Origin: Buddleja alternifolia
Taxonomy: Eukaryota > Streptophyta > Magnoliopsida > Lamiales > Scrophulariaceae
Direction: 5' to 3'
Assembly (NCBI GenBank): GCA_019426215.1
Contig: CM033402.1
Span: 18,729,104 to 18,793,103 of the forward strand
Length of the DNA stretch: 64,000 nt
This document shows positions 55,970 to 64,000 of this stretch, piece by piece; the first letter of the stretch is position 1, and each line of letters begins with the position of its first letter. The notes under the pieces were generated by a model. It searched no databases. It was not told where the DNA came from and saw nothing but the letters and a program-made list of their open reading frames with translations. The position numbers and the translations under genes are program-made.

Positions 55970-57537
55970 TGTTGGTTCCAAGTGGCATACAAAAGGGTCT
56001 AGAAGGGAGGGGGGGTTGAATAGACCCTGAAGTCTTTTTCGACTTCAAATTAATTCGTATTAAAATATTTTGGAGGCTTGAAATGTAGACGCATCATTAA
56101 GCGTTTACTTCAAATATAGACGCTTAGGCCAAGCGTCTGATGAAGACTAGTTTAGAAAGTTAACTTAGATGTTAAGATTAGAATACTTTAACCAAATAGG
56201 TTTAAGCGTTCAGTTCTTTAATCAGCGTTAGCACAGCGGGATAATTTTAGAGTCCTCCTTTTTGAAGGCTCAGCGTCACAAGAAAAATGTTTTAGTTGCT
56301 TAGTGTTCTCTTGAGTTTCACTTCACAGTTTTATACAAAGATATAATAAAATGAAGAATGACTGTAAAGTAAAGAGCAAGATATTTGTAAAGTTCATTGG
56401 GTGGTGTATTCCTAACTACGTCCTTCTTCTCCTCGAACACTTGAAGGCAATCCACTAAGATGGTTCTCAAAGAATCACACAGAAACTTCTACAAATTAGG
56501 GAGAGATGGATGTTGATGATTTGAGCTCCTTGATCACACAGATTTCTGCTCCAAATCACTTCTATTATCCCCTTGTTTCTTTCACCCAGAAATAATGCAA
56601 GTATCCAACTTCGACTTCACACAGATTGCGAGGCTTAGATAGGGTTTTTCTAAACGGTTTGTTTGATTTTGATGAAGTTCAAACAGCTTGTGAATATCTC
56701 AATAGTAGTGTGAATTTCTTCGAAAAGAATGTTTGAGATATTGGTTGACTGTCTCAGGAATGTGAAGAAAAGCATGGAGAATGTTTGCTTGAATATTCTG
56801 GCTTTTCTGAGAGTTTAAGGAATGAGACTTCAATGCAACAACAATTTGGCTTGGAATTGATCGATGATTTTGGCTTGTTATTGAAGTCCTATTTATAGAC
56901 ATTCTTGAAAAAAGTATCCGTTTGACACATGCACAGGCGCGTGTCTCTCACTTCCGCGAGTGAACAACTTTTGTCCTTTTTCATGAAAATCTGCTGCACA
57001 AAAGTTGGTGCTGCAGTCTGTGAAAAGTTGACAGTCCAATAGGATGGCTTCTCCGTACGTCTGAAAGTGCTTATCATATTTAATGCTCTTATCAGCATTT
57101 AATGTATTTGAATTAAATGTCCGTTGCCATTTAATGCACTGAGAATATTTGCATTAAACTCCTTTTGGACTTGGAAATAAATTCAGGTGGAATCCATCAT
57201 TGATAGACGCTTATCCATTCTTGAATTTGCTTCCGCATAAAACGGTAACGCTTGATATAGCTGGATATTTAGATGCTTGGAAACTTCATCTTCATTCAGA
57301 CTTCAGGCACTTGAGTCTTCAAACTTAACTACTAACAAGCTCACTCAGAATTCATCAGACGCTTAGTCTAAGACTTCTTAACCTAACAATCTAGAATGAA
57401 ACAGAACGAAGCCTATTACAAATCTAACGCTTCAAAGCCTATACATGATTTCTATTAAAATCAAACTTACATATTTTGGGGTCTAACATAAACTCCTAAT
57501 TGTCATCATCAAAACATCTAACATGAAATTCCTAACA
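55970..57537 (-). repeat. 3' LTR of the Sirevirus-like element
   Basis: 1568 bp, TGTTGGTTCC to CCTAACA in plus coordinates. It contains many ACGCT/AGCGT motifs, for example around 56085-56140, 57200-57260 and 57355-57430. The partner LTR is outside the window, so the left boundary rests on the abrupt break in the copia pre-integrase sequence and the right boundary on the polypurine tract. Confidence 0.85.
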
Positions 57538-57553
57538 ATTTCCCCCTTTTTGA
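57538..57553 (-). promoter_or_regulatory. Polypurine tract of the Sirevirus-like element
   Basis: On the minus strand CAAAAAGGGGGAAAT lies next to the 3' LTR. This is the plus-strand primer for cDNA synthesis. A similar purine block (minus TAGGGGGAATCC, 62741-62752) lies just after the pol stop and may be an internal copy. Confidence 0.85.
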
Positions 57554-57970
57554 TGATGGCAATACTTACTCTTTTATAGTTCAAGAGTTAAACAGCCAAA
57601 ATTAAAGTTAGCTTTGGTGAGATGAGGTTAGTTAAAGTTAGTTACGCTTCAACGAGTGGTTTCAGCTAAAAATGCATTTTATATATGGCAATGATTACAA
57701 GCATTTTACAACTAAACAAAAAGATACATAAGAGACAAGAATATAGATAATGAAAATCAAGAAGTCTTAACGACTTGGTCTAACTATGTAACGCTTGGGC
57801 ATTTCAGCTCGAATAGCTTCAGTTAGGCTATCTTCCAAAGTTATCATGGCTTCATGATCTTTGTTGATTATGAGCTTATTTTCTTCCATTTGTCTCTTCT
57901 TGAAAGCTACAAAGTGTCTTTCCCATTCAGTCGGGTCAATACCCATATACCTTAAGCAGATTCGGAAAGC
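57554..57970 (-). other. Non-coding gap between the giant ORF and the polypurine tract
   Basis: About 420 bp of AT-rich, 3'-untranslated-like sequence (minus sense). It contains ACGCTT strings near 57650 and 57790. No further gene. Confidence 0.65.
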
Positions 57971-60900
57971 TCAATTGAAGTCAGTCAACTGCCTCTCTTC
58001 AGCTAAGATTCTTGGATCTGTACATTCTGGAATAGATGCTCTTTGAAGAGGAATGTCAAACTGTTCAAGGCGTGCTCTAGAAGGTATTGGTAGATTTGGA
58101 TATAGTGCTAGTAGAGGTTCTCTTAGCGTTCTACTAGGCACTCCAGCAGAATCACTTACTCCATAAGCAGGTATCCAAGATGGGAGTCTTGACGCAAAGA
58201 GAGTAGATAATTGTTGACGCTTCGGCGGAGGAGGAGGATCTTGAGCTCTTGAACTAGAGGCTTTTTTCTTCTCTCCTATTCTTTTCTCTTCCTCCTTATT
58301 GCCATCATCAGCTTTCAGAAAATGTTCTGTGAGTAGACTAACTTGAGAGGCAATCTGAGACAATGAAGCTGTAACATCATTAAAACGCTTATCGAAGTAT
58401 TCATGCATTGCTAGAAGCTTAGCATTGGTAGCATCATTCATCTCTTGAAAGTCTCTACGACACTCATCCACAGCCGCTTGCGCAGAACCTTTCATATGAC
58501 CAATTTGAGCGTTCATGATTTGAGACTCAATCTTTGCCAGATCTATCTTAATCCAGTGGAGTGATTCTTCATTCTGAGTAGCTTGATTGCTCATCTCCTC
58601 TAAGACAGATTTCAGGAAAGGTCCAAACGCTTGTCCTACATCCAATAGAGCCGCTTGAGGAGCCAGTCGCTTAAATCTGGATGTATGATTGAGTGAGTCA
58701 AGGGGAGCTTGATATGCAGGATCAAAAATTATACCTCGTACATCAGTTTGAGGATCCTCAGTAGTATCAGCAATAACAAGTTCAGGAGCGTCGGGAGTAT
58801 CCTCTGGTTGAGACGCTTGAACGGGTTCGTCAGCAGACGCTGGAATATTTTCAACTTCGGAGGGTGCAGATGCTTCAACTAACTTAGCAGACGCTTCCTC
58901 AATTACTGACTCCGCTTAACGAAAGTCATCAAATTGGAAGTTCCACGAAGCGAGAGTAGCATAAGAATCTGAAGCAGCTTCCAGTAGTTGAGTCAGCCTG
59001 GAATGAGAGATGCAGGTCCCTCGAATGAATGTGCGCAGAGGACTATCTATGGCCCTGATGTACATTGGACCAATGATATCCAGCACATGATTTGGAAAGA
59101 TTTTGGACGGCGCTTGGCATATAGAGAAAATCGTATCTGGGCAGTAATTCCTGGAAAATCCAATCAACCTGCCTATTGGAAGACTTTGAAGATGTTGAGA
59201 TTCAGGAACATACAAATTATAGTACTCTTCCAGATAAGGATAGATAGCTTGGGCCAGTCCCTGATTTTTTTCCAGAAATGAGAGGACAAACTCCTAGTGA
59301 CTGAGTACCTCTTTGCGAATAGATGGGAGCAAGGGATATCCTTGAAAGAGGTAGCTTATGGAGCCATTCCAGCTTCTGAGATTTGCAGTGAAGATTCTGT
59401 CGAAAAGAGATACGGGAGACAAATTCTTCACCATCATGTTGAAGTTGTCATCGTAGTGGCTTGGAGCAAAATTCAAGCACGATATTGAAGTACTGCCACT
59501 GGTTGATGTATTAGCGTTGAAGTGAAGAGGAGTAATGGACAGTCTGTGAAGCTCTTGACTCAAACACTGCTCAATTTGATGTCGAATTAGTGGGAGCTTG
59601 AGAACAGGTCCAACTCTCAGTTGATGCTTCTTAAGACAATACTTGGCAAACTGACGCTTCTTGTCATGCATGCCTATGCCAAATAGATGGGGAGCTTGAA
59701 CTAATTCTGTGAACGTATATCTATGACCCATATACACTTCAACCCAATTGATTTCGGCCATACAGTAGTCTGTGCCAGCATTAACCATAGCTCGAATACC
59801 TTCATGATGAATATCTCTAATAGACTCAAAGCGATATCTATCAGTTTGATAGTTAGCATTCCAGACGCTATCGAAATATGCATCAGCTTCCGTCTGGATC
59901 AAAGCCGTTAGAGATTCGAGACGCTCACCAGCATGAATTCCTTTATTCTTCCATAGTCGAAGAGGATTGACAGAATTCTTGTTCTCGTCACTGTTTGCTA
60001 TAAGAGGATAATGTGTGTAACCTTCTCTGTTCAAAACTTCCTCTGAAGGGTTGAGAAATTCTGGGCGAAAAGGATCATATACTCTGATGTTGTAGTCTCT
60101 CAGAGCAAAACCAGTAGACTTACTGTGCCCATAATTCAGGTAGTAGGCGAGATCCACATCACACCTATGAGTTCTTCCGCCTTGTCCGTCTTGTTGAAGA
60201 ATAAAAGAAGATGGTATCTGACCAGGAGGTTTACCAAGTTGAAGGGCCAGATAGTACTTTCTCTCAATTTCTGTCAGCTCGGTATGGAACACTATATCTC
60301 TGATCTGATTATCGATGTCAATTAGCGAGGCTACCTTATTCTCAGCATTAATGTATCTTTCTTCATTATATCCAGCCGGAATGAAGTCTTCTTCGAGCGC
60401 TGGGGGCATAAAATTGATTGAATGATCAATCGTCTTCAGTGAGTCCAGCTTGAAGAAGTGCCTTGGCTTTGTAACGTCTTCAGCAACGCTCTGACCTTCT
60501 GAGCATGCCTCTGTTATATCCGGAACACTAATTGACTCTGAAATCGTTTGAGGAGCAGGTTGCTCTACTTCAAGTGTAGTAGCATCTGCAGCAACATCTT
60601 TGGCAATGGCCACAACTTCTGTCATCTCAACATCTAGATGGACTTTTGTTGATGCTTCAGCAGCAGCTAGAACTAAAGCTGTAACATATGAACTATCATC
60701 TATAAGAGCAGGATCTTCTACAGATGTAGGAATAGACATGTTGTGGGAAGAAATAAACTTACCCTGAGAACTTGTCTCAATAGCAACATGAGCGCTTGGC
60801 TCAACAGCAACTTGAGCGCTTGGCTCAACAGTCTCAGGCTTCTTAGGTACAGGAGCAGCTTGACTCTTGCTTGTCCTGGTACGCTTAAAGATATTCTTCA

Positions 60901-61957
60901 CATTTACTCCTTCAATGAGCTTGAGCGTTGGAGCCGGAGGGGCGGTAGATGATTCCTCAAAGTTTATTTGTTTAATAATTCCTTCCAGCTTCCTACGCCT
61001 GATGAGAGGAATCTTGTCCTCTGCATCCTCATCATTATCCTCATCATTCTTTTTAGGAGAAGGAATGACTTGAGCCTTGGGCTTTCTAGGAGCCCTCTTC
61101 TTTGTTACAGTCGGACGCTTCACGGCTTCTTTTGGAACCGGACGCTCAGCTTCATCATCTGATGCTTCGCGTACTTCCAGACACTCAGGGAGTGGTCTAG
61201 CAGCACCACCAACCTTGGGAGGGTTGAACATATTGTTCAGAATCCTTTTTCCCAGCATCTTGGTCTTGTTCAATGGTTGACCAGATGAGTAGACACAGTC
61301 TGATTGACACAATAGATCGCTCAAAATGAGCCCATAAGGTTTATTTTGGGCACTTAAGAAATCTCTAAACCTTCCAAATACATACTCACTCCAGTTTATC
61401 CTAAGATTGAGGAGTATCGCCGTCATCATCTGAAATTGCACTGGGTTCACCTTATCAAAGGTACCCACTCTGCATTCTATAATCTTGCTGTAGAAGTCAG
61501 CCAACAGTCGGTATTTGGATACCAGATCTTTCTTCTCAAAGTGCTATTTGTAGGGTACACCTTCATAAGCACCCATGTTTGTCCATGCTTCTTTGATTTG
61601 ATTCAAAGTGACGCAATCCAATGTCTCACCCTCATTTGGGAGATTGAAGTTCTTGGCAATGGCAGCAGACAAAACAAATTCCTTTGGTCGCTCCTTCTTG
61701 GACATAGGGATGAGACAAGAGATAGACTTCTTGTCTGCAGAGAGTTTAGCAGTTTTGCAGAAGATGTCGATTTCCGTTGGAAACAGATAGGAATACTTAG
61801 TAACGAAAGTTTTGAGTCCAGTCTTGGTTACCATGTCCATCATATCAGTTAGGTTGATTTGAGGTTGTTCATACAGAAGTTTCCAATCGACAACAAGGCC
61901 TTCAGTCACCTTGATGATAGGCTCGGCCAAAGTAGAAGCAGATTTCTTTGGTGCCAT
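57971..61957 (-). pseudogene. Giant extra ORF of the Sirevirus-like element, about 1,328 codons, three stops
   Basis: A single frame runs from ATG 61957 (MAPKKSASTLAEP, good context with A at -3) to the terminal stop at 57971. It is broken only by TAG at 61544-61546 (codon 138), TAG at 59294-59296 (codon 888) and TAA at 58916-58918 (codon 1014). No frameshift is seen, which argues for a formerly intact protein. Codons about 271-331 are a basic then acidic, proline/lysine-rich low-complexity stretch (VTKKRAPRKPK, NDEDNDEDAED). Codons about 390-510 are alanine/glutamate-rich. Codons about 520-1010 look globular. Codons about 1112-1215 are heptad-like, followed by a charged run and PPPPP at about 1241. 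I recognise no catalytic motif, zinc finger or membrane segment. Its position matches the Sirevirus envelope-like ORF; the function is unknown. Confidence 0.8.
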
Positions 61958-62786
61958 TTTCAGTCAAAGAGATGAACTGAGATGTTTTTTTTTTTTTGCT
62001 TTGAAAGAGAAAGAGAGTAAAATTTGCAGAGAGTAAAGTAAATAATTTTCTGCAAAAATTGTGTTTTAAGTGACACAGAAGAAATTTTTGAAACTTGTGT
62101 TTTCTAGTCTCTGTAGGATTTAGACACGTGTAAAGATTTTTTGTTGATTTTAAATCTCAGCCATGAAAATATTAACTGCGGACGCGAGTTTTGTGTAAGA
62201 GAGAGAAGTTACATTTGGTAACTCCCATATATAATGATTTGACATCCAAGAGTTAAATTTTGAAAAACGTTTGGGATTTTTAGAGTGTAGTACACGCGTC
62301 TAATAATACACTGACACGTACATAGACACGTGCTATTTCTGAACCGCCATTTTGAAAAGTTTTGATTACTCACCAGTTTGATGTGATGGAAGCATGTAGA
62401 TAGATTACAACATAGACTGTTGAGTCTATTCACTACTTCAAGAAGCTTGTAAAATTTATGCATGAGTTTTATAAATAATTTTACATTAAGTGTTGAGTGG
62501 GATATGTTCAACGCTTAACAGATACCATCGTTGGTAAATTTATATTGACGCTTGAAATCAAGATACTTTTATACTTTAGCGTCAACACATTTGACATAAA
62601 TAATTCTGAGCGTTGATGATCATGCATATGAAAGTTTTTGATCATTGACGCTTGGACTATGTTTCAAGTACAATTTTAAGGTTCCTCTTAAGTTTGATTC
62701 CTCAAACAACTTTTCAAAAATTTTTGGACAAAAATAAAGTGGATTCCCCCTAAATCATATGTCTAATAAAATATGATGCATAATGA
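61958..62786 (-). other. Non-coding gap between pol and the giant ORF
   Basis: About 830 bp. On the minus strand the last 100 bp before the ATG are pyrimidine-rich with a T-stretch and a TTTTTGCAG string (AG at 62050-62051), a possible 3' splice site for a spliced mRNA of the giant ORF. An internal purine tract lies at 62741-62752. ACGCTT/AAGCGT strings recur between 62510 and 62660. Confidence 0.55.
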
Positions 62787-64000
62787 TTAAGCGTTTAAAT
62801 CAATCATACTTAATTCACTTCTCAAAGTGAGAAAACGTTGTTCGTTGAGCGCTTTGGTGAAGATATCTGCCAATTGTTTGTCAGTTCTAATAAAATGCAT
62901 GGAGATATCTTTCTTTTGAACATGGTCACGAAGAAAATGGTATCTAATGTCAATATGTTTGGTTCTGGAGTGAAGAATAGGATTTTGAGTCATGGCTAGA
63001 GCGTTTTGGTTATCACAATGAATGGGGGTTGGACCTAGGATTATACCATAATCTCTAAGTTGTTGCCTCATCTATAACACTTGTGCACAACAACTTTCTG
63101 CAGCTACATACTCAGCTTCGGCAGCAGAGGTAGCTATGAATTGTTGTTTCTTACTATGCCATGAAACTAACCTATCACCTAGAAATTGACATGTACCACT
63201 AGTACTCTTACGATCTATTTTGCATCCTGCAAAATCTGCATCTGAGTAACCAATTAGTTCAAAAGGAGAGTCTCTAGGATACCATAAGCCCACATTTTGT
63301 GTGCCTTTTAGGTATTTAAGGATCTTTTTGGCAGCAATTAAGTGTAACTCCTTAGGATCGGCTTGAAACCTTGCACACATGCATACCGAAAACATAATAT
63401 CAGGTCTACTAGCAGTAAGATAAAGAAGTGATCCAATGATACCTCTATAATTAGTGATATCAATATTCTTTCCACTTTCATCTTTATCTAACTTAAGCGT
63501 TTGGCTCATTGGAATTTTTGAATATGATGCATTTTCCATACCAAATTTCTTAATTATATCTCTTGTATATTTAGCTTGGTAAATAAATATGCCATTAGGG
63601 ATTTGTTTAACTTGTAATCCTAAGAAGAAAATTAATTCACCCATCATGGTCATTTCAAATTGTTCTTGCATCATTTTTGAAAATTTCTCACACAAACGCT
63701 TATTAATAGAGCCAAATATAATATCATCAACATAAATTTGGACTAAGAGAATATCTTCATCATTGGTAATTTTAAATAACGTTGTATCAACGCTGCCTTT
63801 TGAAAAGCCTTTACTAATAAGAAAGATAGAGAGAGTGTCATACCATGCTAGGGTGCTTGCTTAAGCCCGTAAAGTGCTTTATCTAGCTTGTAAACCATAC
63901 CCTTACTATGGTTGTTGATGAATCCCGGTGGTTGCTCCACATATACTTCTTCTTGGAGTTTACCATTCAGGAAAGCACTCTTCACATCCATTTGATACAC
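62787..64000 (-). pseudogene. Sirevirus-like reverse transcriptase and RNase H, cut by window edge
   Basis: From the right edge: [32 protein letters not shown], then a frameshift near 63850. The catalytic IYVDDIIFG lies near 63722-63740. Next come MMGELIFFLGLQVKQ and IGSLLYLTASRPDIMFSVC. RNase H shows GYSDADFAGC, SAAEAEYVAAESCCAQ, HCDNQNALA, TKHIDIRYHFLRDH and LADIFTKAL, ending at 62787. A single TAG at 63072-63074 stands where tryptophan is usual. RT/RNase H makes cDNA. The motifs are of SIRE/Maximus type. Confidence 0.92.

Larger units (their letters stand above)
55970..64000 (-). mobile_element. Sirevirus-like copia element with a giant extra ORF, right-truncated by window edge
   Basis: The minus-strand element's 3' LTR (55970-57537) abuts a strong polypurine tract. 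Upstream lie a very long extra frame (57971-61957), a non-coding gap, and RNase H/RT of SIRE type. Placement of a large ORF between pol and the 3' LTR, and the RT style, are known for Sirevirus-lineage elements. The 5-bp left flank is AGGCC (55965-55969). The 5' LTR, gag, protease and integrase are outside the window. Confidence 0.9.

Noticed and set aside
57971..61957. Calling the giant ORF an envelope glycoprotein
   Set aside because: Only its position supports this. I see no signal peptide, membrane segment or cysteine pattern, so I describe it as an unknown extra ORF.

Overview
The window is plant nuclear DNA, almost certainly from an angiosperm and probably a eudicot. Evidence for this is dense nesting of Ty1-copia, Ty3-gypsy (Athila-like) and L1-type LINE elements, hAT-type miniature elements, AT-rich spacers, and plant-style primer sites (initiator tRNA-Met for copia, TGGCGC... 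for gypsy). I could not support any single-copy host gene, tRNA, rRNA or CRISPR array. This is a repeat-dominated, probably heterochromatic, stretch.

Layout. 1-10441: a plus-strand copia LTR, cut by the left edge and followed by no primer site (solo-LTR-like), is split by a complete minus-strand copia element (1276-10419, target duplication GCTTT). 10442-11367: spacer with an imperfect G-rich repeat. 11368-16120: a non-coding LTR element (LARD type) with TGATGTG/CACATCA ends and three tandem-repeat blocks. 16877-21703: a short-LTR, plus-strand copia pseudogene. 22088-22805 and 22950-23833: two non-autonomous hAT elements. 25971-31628: a long inverted-repeat element carrying a full-length minus-strand LINE (26268-31049, 16-bp target duplication). 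33836-34972: an internally deleted LINE derivative with an RNase H-like ORF. 35414-39657: a young minus-strand copia element (LTRs 7 differences in 507 bp) lacking part of gag and the protease.

41546-48522: an Athila-like gypsy element with gag and protease only, inserted into the 3' LTR of an older minus-strand copia whose RNase H/RT remnant is at 49083-50247. That remnant is cut by a plus-strand copia (50248-55969 visible). The plus-strand copia carries a hAT element in its leader (53658-54353) and is itself interrupted by a minus-strand Sirevirus-like element (55970 to the right edge).

Most distinctive feature: between the RNase H end and the 3' LTR of the Sirevirus-like element lies one reading frame of about 1,328 codons (57971-61957), broken by only three stop codons. 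It sits where Sirevirus-lineage elements carry an extra 'envelope-like' ORF, but I see no membrane segment. Instead it has a basic/acidic low-complexity segment and a C-terminal heptad-like region.

The genes work only as transposon machinery: Gag packages RNA, protease cuts the polyprotein, RT/RNase H copies it and integrase inserts it. Nearly every copy is disabled by stops, frameshifts or deletions. Element boundaries rest on terminal motifs and target duplications read directly from the sequence. Lineage names rest on recognising protein motifs without a database search.
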